Shown: piece after piece, positions 1-6,086 of the stretch
Position numbering within the stretch: position 1 is the first letter of the stretch
Layout: each line of letters begins with the position of its first letter
NCBI GenBank assembly: GCA_017860335.1
Contig: JAFNAU010000108.1
Coordinates: 1-6,675, forward strand
Reading direction: 5' to 3'
Origin: Bacteroidota bacterium
Lineage (GTDB): Bacteria; Bacteroidota; Bacteroidia; Bacteroidales; Paludibacteraceae
DNA length: 6,675 nucleotides
The notes under the pieces: generated by a model
Told to the model about the DNA's origin: nothing
The model's input: only the letters and a program-made list of their open reading frames with translations
Databases searched by the model: none
Position numbers and translations under genes: made by a program

Positions 1-220
1 TATGGTCTGATAGTGTTTTTTCAATTGCACCAATGAGTGGGTAAAGTATTTCTCTGAATATTTCATCTTTGTTTCTAAAATAATTATAGATATTGCTTAA
101 GGTAATCCCTGCTTTTAGTGCAATAACCCGCATGGATGTATCTTTAAATCCATGCATAGTAAATTCATCGCGGGCTATTTCTAAAATTTGCTGTCTGATG
201 TTTTCTTTTTTTGTCTGCAT
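1..220 (-). CDS. TetR-family transcriptional regulator, N-terminal part (cut by the window edge)
   Basis: Reading leftward from an ATG at 218-220, 73 codons stay open to the window edge, so only the DNA-binding domain is visible. Residues about 8-56 fit the TetR_N helix-turn-helix: an amphipathic first helix (IRQQILEIARDEF), then TSMRVIALKAGIT, then the recognition helix region LSNIYNYFRNKDEIF with the typical Y-x-YF-x-NK-x-E-x-F ending. TetR proteins are dimeric repressors whose C-terminal half, missing here, binds a small ligand, so the ligand cannot be inferred. The gene has the same orientation as the metal operon to its right but lies beyond that operon's terminator, so it is probably its own transcription unit, perhaps reading into an efflux system outside the window. 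A palindrome directly abuts the start codon and could be an autoregulatory operator. The family call is firm; the target genes are unknown. Confidence 0.88.
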   Translation of the reverse strand, partial: MQTKKENIRQQILEIARDEFTMHGFKDTSMRVIALKAGITLSNIYNYFRNKDEIFREILYPLIGAIEKTLSDH

Positions 221-241
221 AAAATGAACACTGTTCTTTTT
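221..241. promoter_or_regulatory. candidate TetR operator: 21-bp inverted repeat abutting the regulator start
   Basis: A perfect GAACA-C-TGTTC core (226-236) is extended by AAAA on the left (221-224) and TTTT on the right (238-241). The only mismatched pair is t225/t237. It lies between the predicted promoter and the ATG at 220, where binding by a dimeric repressor would block transcription or early elongation. TetR proteins commonly bind palindromes next to their own gene. The A/T arms add little in AT-rich DNA, so the 11-bp core carries the call. That this site belongs to the adjacent regulator is inference. Confidence 0.42.
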
Positions 242-247
242 TTAATG

Positions 248-279
248 CAAAGAAAGTGTGTTTAACGAATTGATTCAAT
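248..279 (-). promoter_or_regulatory. possible promoter of the TetR-family gene
   Basis: On the minus strand there is a TTG (276-278), then 20 bases from ATTG at 276-279 to an imperfect -7 element TTTCTTTG (248-255), compared with the Bacteroidetes consensus TAnnTTTG. Transcription would start near 241, giving a leader of about 20 bases. A short palindrome ATTGA-T-TCAAT (269-279) overlaps the -33 element and could be a second regulatory site. The -7 box misses the conserved A, so confidence is low. Confidence 0.33.
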
Positions 280-327
280 CAGCATATATGGGTATTTTTA
301 TCTATTCAACTCACCATTGTGAGGTAC

Positions 328-370
328 AAAAAAGTGAGACTGTGCTGAAAAACAATCAACACAGTCTCAC
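328..370 (-). terminator. rho-independent terminator of the minus-strand metal operon
   Basis: There is a perfect 11-bp stem, GTGAGACTGTG (334-344) with CACAGTCTCAC (360-370), around a 15-base loop. On the minus strand the stem is followed directly by six T residues (complement of 328-333). It begins 22 bases after the stop of the ZIP transporter gene and separates that gene from the TetR-family gene. The plus-strand side has only an interrupted A/T stretch after the stem, so it should work mainly for leftward transcription. Confidence 0.87.
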
Positions 371-392
371 ATATAATTTATAACACACAAAA

Positions 393-1154
393 TTAATGAT
401 GCGAATGTGACATAAAGTGAAACAATAAAATTAACCCTAAACCACTGAGTATACACAAAAATTGCAAAAGTGACTTACCAATACTGTTTTCTTTTTTTAA
501 TTCAGGAATTAAGTCACTTCCAGCGAGATAAATAAATCCACCGGCAGCAATTGGTACAATATAATTAATAATATTTTCAATTTGTGAACCAAGTAACAAA
601 ACCAATACTGCACCCAATACAGCTGTGAGTGCTGTTACAAGATTCAGCCATATCGCTTTACGTACCGAAAACCCGGAATGAGTCAACACGCCAAAATCAC
701 CAATTTCCTGTGGAATTTCGTGCAGTACAATAGCCACTGTGGTCGTAAATCCCAGTTCGGGACTCACCATAAACGATGCACCTATCAAAACCCCATCAAT
801 CAGATTATGAAACCCATCAGCCATCAAACTCATATAACCCAATGGTTTTATGTCGTTTTCAGGACTGGATACGCGATGATCGTGGCGCCAAAGAAGAAAC
901 TTCTCCAGTGTAAAAAAAAACAGAATACCGACAATTACCAGAATTCCTGTGGTATGTGGATTAGTATGCAGTTCAATACTTTCCGGTATAAGATGGAGAA
1001 ATGCATCGCCAAACAAAGCCCCAACAGCCAAACTTACCAGAATAAAAATAATTTTTTGCAGTCTGTCTTTATTCCATGACAAAAAAACAATCCCTACAAC
1101 TGACACAATGCTTACCAACAATGTTGCTCCAATAACGTATATCCAAGTTATCAT
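393..1154 (-). CDS. ZIP-family (LIV-1-like) divalent metal transporter
   Basis: A 253-residue inner-membrane protein with about eight hydrophobic segments, the normal size and topology for a bacterial ZIP permease. ZIP proteins carry Zn2+ (some also Fe2+ or Mn2+) into the cytoplasm. The metal-site signatures are clear: HNLIDG at residues 116-121 in TM4 and HEIPQEIGDFG at 145-155 in TM5, which together mark the LIV-1-type group. HLIPE (54-58) and DLIPEL (214-219) are further family motifs. In TM5 the third metal-site position is Gln149, where animal LIV-1 proteins have His; I recall this form in bacterial members. A short His-rich stretch (90-93) and a C-terminal MSHSHH tail may help collect metal. 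The gene is the last of its operon, starting 10 bases after the upstream GTPase gene, so translation is probably coupled. Zinc is the likeliest substrate because COG0523 GTPases accompany it, but the motif alone does not prove this. Confidence 0.92.
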   Translation of the reverse strand: MITWIYVIGATLLVSIVSVVGIVFLSWNKDRLQKIIFILVSLAVGALFGDAFLHLIPESIELHTNPHTTGILVIVGILFFFTLEKFLLWRHDHRVSSPENDIKPLGYMSLMADGFHNLIDGVLIGASFMVSPELGFTTTVAIVLHEIPQEIGDFGVLTHSGFSVRKAIWLNLVTALTAVLGAVLVLLLGSQIENIINYIVPIAAGGFIYLAGSDLIPELKKENSIGKSLLQFLCILSGLGLILLFHFMSHSHH

Positions 1155-1164
1155 ATTTATTCAT

Positions 1165-2328
1165 TTATAAATTCAACCTTTTTAATTCTTCGTCTGTACA
1201 AAGACATTTGTCCAACTCCTCACAAATTTTCTTTTCATTCATATCCTGACCTATCAGGACTATTTCGTTGAGTCGGTCACCAAAACGTTTGTCCCATTTT
1301 CCCATAATGTACTCTTCATTAGCTTGAAAAGAAGGATGCTGATTCCGCTCTTTGATAGTGAAGGCCGCCCACCAGGAACCGGCTTTCTGTATGTTAGACA
1401 TGCGACCAGCCTGACTCCAAAGCAAAGCATCGTTAGGGAAATCGGCCATCCAAAAAAAACCTTTGCTTCGCAAAATACCACTGTGCCATCGATTGTTGAC
1501 ATAATCTTCGAAACGCAATTTATGAAAAGGACGATGATTGCGATATACGAACGAACCTATACCGTATTCATCAGTTTCAGGAATATGTTCGGTTTCCAGC
1601 TCCTTGAGCCATCCAGCACTATTAGATACTTTATCAAAATCGAACAAGCCTGTATTCAGAATTTCCGAGGGAGCAACTTTACCGTAAATACTCGTAATTA
1701 TTCTGGCTTCGGGGTTTAACTTTCGTAATACCCTCTTTATTTCTTCCAGCTTGTAAGGCGATGACAAATCTGCTTTGTTGATAATAATAATATTCGCAAA
1801 TTCAACCTGATCGGTCAATAAATCTACAATGGTTCTTTCATCCTCTTCTTCGACTAATTCCCTGTCCGCCAATAAATCGTATGACATATAGTCGTGGTCA
1901 AAATTCAGGGCATCTACTACTGTTACCAAAGTATCGAGTCGGGTTATTTTTGTCAAATCGATGCCTGCATCTTCAAATGGATAACTGAAAGTTTGCGCTA
2001 TGGGTAATGGCTCGGCAATGCCGGTTCCTTCTATCAGCAAGTAATCGAATTTACCGTTTTCGGCCAATCTATATACTTCCTGCACCAAATCGTCGCGCAA
2101 GGTACAGCAAATACAACCATTGCTCATTTGGACCAACTTTTCTTCAGTTCGTGATAGTACGGTTTCATTCTCGACCAACTGACTATCTATGTTCACTTCA
2201 CTCATATCATTCACAATCACAGCCACTTTCATATTCTGACGGTTATTGAGAATATGGTTAAGCAAAGTGGTTTTACCCGCGCCCAGAAATCCACTCAGCA
2301 CGGTAACAGGTATTTTCTTTTTTTGCAT
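1165..2328 (-). CDS. COG0523/CobW GTPase, YciC/ZigA/ZagA-type zinc metallochaperone
   Basis: A 387-residue cytoplasmic GTPase. The Walker A loop is GFLGAGKTTL (13-22), the COG0523 metal motif is GCICC (71-75) just after switch I, a Walker B-like LLIEGTGIAEP lies at 98-108, and NKAD (184-187) gives guanine specificity. The C-terminal half has the CobW_C hallmarks FVYRNHRPFH (260-269), an LRSKGFFW segment (286-293), a Trp-rich region (WSQAGRM, SWWAAF) and a closing WDKRFGDRLNEIVLIGQD. This long form matches YciC/ZigA/ZagA, GTPases made under zinc starvation that are thought to deliver Zn2+ to client enzymes. The acidic stretch 158-164 and CLC (375-377) may be further metal ligands. The start fits because Walker A begins 12 residues in, as usual. 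It lies 14 bases after the CPIC membrane protein gene and 10 before the ZIP gene. Subfamily assignment is from motif memory, not alignment. Confidence 0.93.
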   Translation of the reverse strand: MQKKKIPVTVLSGFLGAGKTTLLNHILNNRQNMKVAVIVNDMSEVNIDSQLVENETVLSRTEEKLVQMSNGCICCTLRDDLVQEVYRLAENGKFDYLLIEGTGIAEPLPIAQTFSYPFEDAGIDLTKITRLDTLVTVVDALNFDHDYMSYDLLADRELVEEEDERTIVDLLTDQVEFANIIIINKADLSSPYKLEEIKRVLRKLNPEARIITSIYGKVAPSEILNTGLFDFDKVSNSAGWLKELETEHIPETDEYGIGSFVYRNHRPFHKLRFEDYVNNRWHSGILRSKGFFWMADFPNDALLWSQAGRMSNIQKAGSWWAAFTIKERNQHPSFQANEEYIMGKWDKRFGDRLNEIVLIGQDMNEKKICEELDKCLCTDEELKRLNL

Positions 2329-2342
2329 ATTTCTTTTTTAAA

Positions 2343-2969
2343 TTAATGTTTCAACAATTGTGCTCTGGCTACATTACCTTTTATCCATATCAGCCAATTA
2401 AGTGATGCAAGGATACAAATATTGGCAAAGCCAAGGTAAAATAGCCATAAAGGAGTTCCGAATAGATAGATCATTGGTATCCAATAGCTAAATATGCTCC
2501 AAAAAGATGACATACAAATCGGACACTGAATAATCGGCTTCCGCAGATATTTATTGACGACAAAAACCTCGTCAACAATATACAATTTAAAGGTATTATC
2601 TTGGTTGAGGTCAATTATAACATTCGGATTCAGGTTATATAGAGTATTTTCAAATGCCTTTATATCGTGAGTATCTTGTAAGCTAATCATTTCTCCAACT
2701 ATTGTAAAGTTAAATTCCGGATTCTCTCGCTTAATTTGTTTTAGCAGTGCATCTAATTGTGCTCCAATATAATAAATAGGAACTTTCTTTGTTCTGCATA
2801 AAAATTTAAGAATCGGATACAGAATCATTTCACTGTCCTTATCTTTTCCATTTGGTAGTTTTTCAGTACTGCCGTCAGCGGCAATTCTGACTCCCAGAAT
2901 AAATAACGATTGTAATATCACATAGCCTAACATGGCTATGACTGCAAAAAATAAATTTTGAAATTCCAT
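2343..2969 (-). CDS. unrecognised integral membrane protein with a CPICMSS motif
   Basis: I cannot assign a characterised family. The 208 residues show an N-terminal membrane helix (about 5-28), a long hydrophilic part (about 30-145) with an EMILYPILKFL segment (47-57), then CPICMSSFWS (149-158) at the edge of a hydrophobic region with two or three helices (about 157-173, 175-196). I recall small Bacteroidetes proteins, some from phages or plasmids, that pair a YPI-type segment with a C-x2-C-M-x-S-x-W motif, and DUF1360-like proteins with a similar Cys-x2-Cys ahead of helices; either kinship is tentative. The middle part is unusually large for such proteins. The two cysteines could bind a metal. 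Its place between two metal GTPases, in the same operon, suggests an accessory or client role in metal handling. The start at 2969 keeps the first helix intact; an A-rich stretch, not a Shine-Dalgarno, precedes it. Confidence 0.8.
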   Translation of the reverse strand: MEFQNLFFAVIAMLGYVILQSLFILGVRIAADGSTEKLPNGKDKDSEMILYPILKFLCRTKKVPIYYIGAQLDALLKQIKRENPEFNFTIVGEMISLQDTHDIKAFENTLYNLNPNVIIDLNQDNTFKLYIVDEVFVVNKYLRKPIIQCPICMSSFWSIFSYWIPMIYLFGTPLWLFYLGFANICILASLNWLIWIKGNVARAQLLKH

Positions 2970-3004
2970 TGTTTAATAATTTTTTAATTGTGATTAATGA
3001 ATTG

Positions 3005-3034
3005 GAGATATAAAAACACTCAATGTTATATCTC
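3005..3034 (-). other. intercistronic hairpin between the first GTPase gene and the CPIC membrane protein gene
   Basis: A perfect 9-bp inverted repeat, GAGATATAA (3005-3013) and TTATATCTC (3026-3034), encloses a 12-base loop. It begins 15 bases after the stop of the first gene of the minus-strand operon. No T-run follows the stem on the minus strand, so it is not a standard terminator. It could protect the upstream message, act in processing, or set the ratio between the first gene and the rest. The 79-base gap that holds it is the only sizeable gap within this operon. Confidence 0.4.
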
Positions 3035-3048
3035 GATAGTTCTCTAAA

Positions 3049-4098
3049 CTAAATCTCTGAGTTTTCAACAACATTATCCTGATGGATAACCAATAGATCC
3101 TTCAGACTTGCTTCCAATATGGCAGGGTTTATGTTTTTCCCAATGAATACGATTTTAATGTAACGCATCTCATTTTTCCACTCTTCGTTATAATCAAAAA
3201 GATAAGTGGTTCGCACCGCCTGAAAAGTAAATTTCTCGGGCATTCCATCAAAACTGAGAATACCTTTTACCCGATAAATCGTTTCACTATTCAGGTACAT
3301 AAAATTCTGAATCCAGAGGCTAAAACGCTCGAAACTAAAACTTCCTTCAAAATAAAATCCTTCTGAGGATATTTCATGTTTATGTTGAGGTTTTATGTTA
3401 CTTATCAATAACGACGAAGGAGGTGCATCAATAGCTGTATGAGGTTTAATTCTGATAAATTTATGAGTTGTCATTTCCACCGATTCAGGCGAAAAACAAA
3501 AAATATCCAGTAAATCAATTTCCGATATATCAGCCTGTTGAACCGAATAAATAGATGCGGAAAAATTTAAGCCTGCTATTATGTTTCTGAGTTGATGTAC
3601 ATAATTCGGTTGCACACAGTCTGTTTTATTTATCAGTACTATATCGGCTACAGCCAATTGTTTTATCACTTCGGGCTGAATTTCCATCATATCTTCCATA
3701 TTTTCAGCATCCACAACGCATATTACACTATCAATAATAAAGCGTTCAACTATTTCTTCCGAAAGCAGAAAAGCATTTATTACTGAGTCTGGGTTAGCAA
3801 TACCAGTTGTTTCCACCAGCAAGTGATTGAACTCCAATTCACTCTCTAACAGCTGGCTAATCGTTGTATAAAAATCATCGTTAAGCGAACAGCAAATGCA
3901 ACCATTGTTTAATTCAAAAATATTATTGCCTTCTTCCACTATTAATGCTCCATCAATCCCCACTGAACCAAATTCATTTTCGATAATAGCAAATTTTTTT
4001 CCGGTATATTTCTCTATCACATTGTTGAGTAAAGTGGTTTTGCCTGAACCTAAAAAACCGGTGATGATGGTAACCGGTATTCTTTCAATGTCATTCAT
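3049..4098 (-). CDS. COG0523/CobW GTPase, shorter YjiA-like type
   Basis: A 349-residue cytoplasmic GTPase and the first gene of the minus-strand operon. Walker A is GFLGSGKTTL (14-23), the metal motif GCICC spans 66-70, LLVETTGIANP (93-103) is the Walker B region, and NKTD (157-160) is the guanine motif. The C-terminal domain includes HKHE (239-242) before a beta-rich GFYFEGSFSFERF stretch, then IYRVKGILSFDG (274-285) and IKIVFIGKNI (314-323), all typical of CobW_C in YjiA-like members. It lacks the long Trp-rich insert of the downstream paralogue. COG0523 proteins hydrolyse GTP in a metal-stimulated way and are taken to load Zn2+ or another metal into target proteins, so the two paralogues may have different clients. 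The start fits the usual distance to Walker A. The predicted leader of about 60 bases carries a tandem repeat and a palindrome. The metal is not proven by sequence. Confidence 0.92.
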   Translation of the reverse strand: MNDIERIPVTIITGFLGSGKTTLLNNVIEKYTGKKFAIIENEFGSVGIDGALIVEEGNNIFELNNGCICCSLNDDFYTTISQLLESELEFNHLLVETTGIANPDSVINAFLLSEEIVERFIIDSVICVVDAENMEDMMEIQPEVIKQLAVADIVLINKTDCVQPNYVHQLRNIIAGLNFSASIYSVQQADISEIDLLDIFCFSPESVEMTTHKFIRIKPHTAIDAPPSSLLISNIKPQHKHEISSEGFYFEGSFSFERFSLWIQNFMYLNSETIYRVKGILSFDGMPEKFTFQAVRTTYLFDYNEEWKNEMRYIKIVFIGKNINPAILEASLKDLLVIHQDNVVENSEI

Positions 4099-4110
4099 AT
4101 TGTTTTGATG

Positions 4111-4130
4111 GATATTTAATGATATTTAAG
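4111..4130. repeat. tandem 10-bp direct repeat in the leader of the minus-strand operon
   Basis: Two units, gatatttaat (4111-4120) and gatatttaag (4121-4130), match at nine of ten positions and are spaced by about one helical turn. They lie 13-32 bases upstream of the GTPase start codon, within the predicted leader. The spacing would suit two protein molecules binding on the same DNA face, but the units are AT-rich and only two, so chance is possible. Confidence 0.35.
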
Positions 4131-4140
4131 TTATTGAACT

Positions 4141-4160
4141 ATTATTTCAAATGAAACAAT
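4141..4160. promoter_or_regulatory. candidate operator: 20-bp imperfect palindrome in the divergent promoter region
   Basis: The sequence ATTATTTCAAATGAAACAAT pairs at eight of ten positions about its centre, with arms TTTCA (4145-4149) and TGAAA (4152-4156) extended by ATT and AAT. It lies just downstream of the minus-strand -7 element and just upstream of the plus-strand -33 element, so one bound dimer could control both operons. Length and symmetry would suit a Fur/Zur-family regulator, which is logical for a zinc island, but I do not recognise a known Bacteroidetes Zur consensus and the regulator is inferred. Confidence 0.4.
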
Positions 4161-4161
4161 G

Positions 4162-4192
4162 TTGCAAATATAGGTAATATTTTCTACTTTTG
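4162..4192 (+). promoter_or_regulatory. promoter of the ABC/DUF3299-like operon
   Basis: A TTG at 4162-4164 is followed after exactly 20 bases by TACTTTTG (4185-4192), a full match to the Bacteroidetes -7 consensus TAnnTTTG. Transcription would start near 4199, leaving a short A-rich leader of about 14 bases before the ATG at 4213. The heptamer TGTTGCA occurs at 4160-4166 and again at 4191-4197, 31 bases or three helical turns apart, each copy overlapping one promoter element, which may be a regulator-binding pair. Confidence 0.62.
4165..4172 (-). promoter_or_regulatory. -7 element of the minus-strand metal operon
   Basis: On the minus strand this reads TATATTTG, a full match to TAnnTTTG. 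No TTG is found at the expected distance upstream, so only half of the promoter is supported. Transcription would start near 4158, inside the candidate operator at 4141-4160, and give a leader of about 60 bases before the GTPase start. The element directly abuts the -33 TTG of the opposite promoter, so the two promoters overlap and polymerases could hardly occupy both at once. Confidence 0.42.
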
Positions 4193-4212
4193 TTGCATTA
4201 AAAACAAAAAAA

Positions 4213-4854
4213 ATGATTCAGATAAAAAATCTACAGTTTGCATACAACTCCCAAAATAGCTTTGTCTATCCGGATAGTGTTTTTAATGATAACGAACAAT
4301 GGCTTATTCGTGGAGAGTCGGGCTGTGGAAAAACAACTTTTCTTCATTTACTTGCCGGAATGCTAACTCCAACGGCCGGCAATATTTTCATTAACAAATT
4401 AGATATTAATGGTTTAAATGCAAGCGAAATAGATAAGTACAGGGGACGTGAAATAGGGATTGTTTTTCAGAAACATCATTTTGTAAAATCGCTTAATGTA
4501 ACTGAAAATCTATCGTTAAGTGCGTGGTTAAGTGGGAAACAGGTGGATAAGCATGAGATTAAACAATTACTGGACAGGTTGAACATTGCACACAAACAAC
4601 ATGCAAAAATGAATGAGTTGAGTCAGGGTGAATTGCAACGATTGTCCATTGCACGTGCTGTTTTAAACCAACCATCGGTAATACTGGCTGACGAACCAAC
4701 TTCAAGTCTGGACGACAAGCACTGCATGGAAGTTATAGAATTGCTTAGAAGCGTAGCTCATTCGAACCAGAGCTTGCTGATAGTAGTAAGCCACGACCAA
4801 CGTCTTTCATCTTTTTTTGGCAAGCAGGTACAACTTCATCAAGCAAAACAATGA
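4213..4854 (+). CDS. ABC transporter ATP-binding protein, LolD/MacB-like
   Basis: A 213-residue cytoplasmic ATPase, slightly shorter than the usual 220-235 for LolD-type subunits. All catalytic motifs are present: Walker A GESGCGKT (34-41), Q-loop Gln86 in VFQKHHF, signature LSQGELQR (136-143), Walker B VILADEP (156-162) with catalytic Glu161, D-loop SSLDD (164-168) and H-loop His194 in VSHDQ. An EIDKYRGREIGIVFQ stretch (72-86) is typical of the MacB/LolD/FtsE group, whose ATPases drive FtsX-like permeases by mechanical coupling, not classical solute import. It is the first gene of the plus-strand operon; its stop overlaps the permease start in ATGA, which indicates translational coupling and a matched pair. 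No Shine-Dalgarno is visible; the leader is nearly all A. The transported or extracted substrate cannot be read from the ATPase. Confidence 0.95.
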   Translation: MIQIKNLQFAYNSQNSFVYPDSVFNDNEQWLIRGESGCGKTTFLHLLAGMLTPTAGNIFINKLDINGLNASEIDKYRGREIGIVFQKHHFVKSLNVTENLSLSAWLSGKQVDKHEIKQLLDRLNIAHKQHAKMNELSQGELQRLSIARAVLNQPSVILADEPTSSLDDKHCMEVIELLRSVAHSNQSLLIVVSHDQRLSSFFGKQVQLHQAKQ

Positions 4855-6086
4855 ATATAGTAAAACTAAGCCTACGAAACATTCAGGCAAAACCAATGAA
4901 CACCGCTCTCAACATTTTGCTGGTTGCCACCGGCCTGTTTATCATTTCATTTCTGCTGCTACTCCAAAAGCAAATGAGCGAACAGCTTGAAAAAAACGCA
5001 GCCGGCATACAATTAGTAGTTGGAGCCAAAGGAAGTCCGTTACAACTTGTATTGTCAACCATATACCATGTAGATTACCCCACCGGAAACATTAAACTGA
5101 CAGAAGCAGAACAAATAGGGAAAAATCCATTGGTAAAGAAAACCATTCCGATGGCTTTGGGCGATAATTACAATGGTTTCAGAATTGTTGGAACAACTGC
5201 TGATTATCCATTGATTTACAAGGCACAACTGAAAACCGGGAAGTTATGGAGCTCAGATATGGAAGTGTGTATCGGTTCAAAGGTTGCAGATAAGAGCAAT
5301 CTTAAAATTGGCGACAAATTTGCAGGTGTCCATGGTTTTATCCCAGAAAGTAACGACGTCCACAACGAATTTCAATACCATGTGACCGGGATTTATGCTC
5401 CATCGGGTACTGTTCTCGACCAGCTGATACTTACCAACATCAGCAGTGTTTGGCAAATACACCACCACCACCATCACAATGAAACAACTGCCGAAGAAGA
5501 TGATGAACATGCAGAAGAACATCACCATGATGACGAAGAGCACGAAAAAGAAATAACATCTTTGCTTGTATTTTATAAAAATCCGATGGCAGCATTACAG
5601 TTACCACGTCATATCAATCAGGAAACCAACATGCAGGCAGCTTCGCCTGCTATAGAAATAAACCGACTATATTCGCTAATGGGTATTGGAATACAGTCAG
5701 TGCATTTAATTGCTTATCTGATTATTCTGATTTCGGCTTTTAGCATTTTCATCTCGCTATACAGTTCAATGAAAGAACGCAAATACGAAATTGCCCTGAT
5801 TCGTGTATTGGGAGGAAGAAAAAGGACTATTTTCAGCATGATGTTACTCGAAGGATTACTTATATCGTTTGGTGGATTTGTTGTAAGCACGATTCTTAGT
5901 CGTGGATTACTTTATGTAATTTCTATATACACTGAAAATAATTTTCATTATGGATTCGGTTCTTATTTTAGTCTGGCAGATGATATTCTATTGCTTTGTA
6001 TCAGCTTAATACTGGGATTTACTGCATCCATAATTCCGTCTATTAAAGCCACTCACACCAATCTTTCAACAACTTTAGCCGAATGA
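4851..6086 (+). CDS. FtsX-like ABC permease (LolC/E or MacB type) with a His-rich extracytoplasmic loop
   Basis: A 411-residue inner-membrane protein with the four-helix FtsX/MacB layout: TM1 at about 17-38, a large extracytoplasmic domain (about 40-280), then TM2 at about 283-305, TM3 at about 329-352 and TM4 at about 378-398. ERKYEIALIRVLGGRKRTIF (309-328) is the conserved cytoplasmic coupling segment of FtsX-like permeases. The outer domain resembles MacB_PCD, with GAKGSPLQLVLSTIYHVD (58-75) near its start. Its remarkable feature is residues 204-234: six His in a row, then mixed Asp, Glu and His including another HHH, which should bind Zn2+ or a similar metal. Similar acidic/His loops occur in zinc transporters as sensors or collectors. 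Short overlaps join it to the ATPase upstream and the secreted protein downstream. It may act in zinc-responsive envelope transport; direct zinc movement through an FtsX-type permease is uncertain. Confidence 0.93.
   Translation: MNIVKLSLRNIQAKPMNTALNILLVATGLFIISFLLLLQKQMSEQLEKNAAGIQLVVGAKGSPLQLVLSTIYHVDYPTGNIKLTEAEQIGKNPLVKKTIPMALGDNYNGFRIVGTTADYPLIYKAQLKTGKLWSSDMEVCIGSKVADKSNLKIGDKFAGVHGFIPESNDVHNEFQYHVTGIYAPSGTVLDQLILTNISSVWQIHHHHHHNETTAEEDDEHAEEHHHDDEEHEKEITSLLVFYKNPMAALQLPRHINQETNMQAASPAIEINRLYSLMGIGIQSVHLIAYLIILISAFSIFISLYSSMKERKYEIALIRVLGGRKRTIFSMMLLEGLLISFGGFVVSTILSRGLLYVISIYTENNFHYGFGSYFSLADDILLLCISLILGFTASIIPSIKATHTNLSTTLAE

Noticed and set aside
577..722. Gln149 in HEIPQE of the ZIP protein as a damaged metal site
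   Set aside because: All other metal-site residues (H116, N117, D120, H145, E146, E150) are present, and I recall HEIPQE in bacterial ZIP proteins, so it looks like a normal subfamily variant.
678..1079. Open frame on the plus strand opposite the ZIP transporter gene
   Set aside because: It is antisense to a gene with clear family motifs, its translation shows no domain or sensible composition, and no promoter or start signal is evident.
1324..1719. Open frame of 131 codons on the plus strand opposite the YciC/ZigA-type GTPase gene
   Set aside because: It is a shadow of the GTPase reading frame, with no recognisable domain; the GTPase motifs on the minus strand are decisive.
5460..5477. Run of six His codons as a possible cloning tag
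   Set aside because: It lies in the middle of the permease, uses mixed CAC/CAT codons and continues into a natural acidic/His tract, in a native operon.
5277..5543. Minus-strand open frame rich in Val, Met and Phe across the His-rich region of the permease
   Set aside because: Its composition is the antisense reading of the His/Asp/Glu codons (CAC/CAT reads as GTG/ATG), so its membrane-like look is an artefact.
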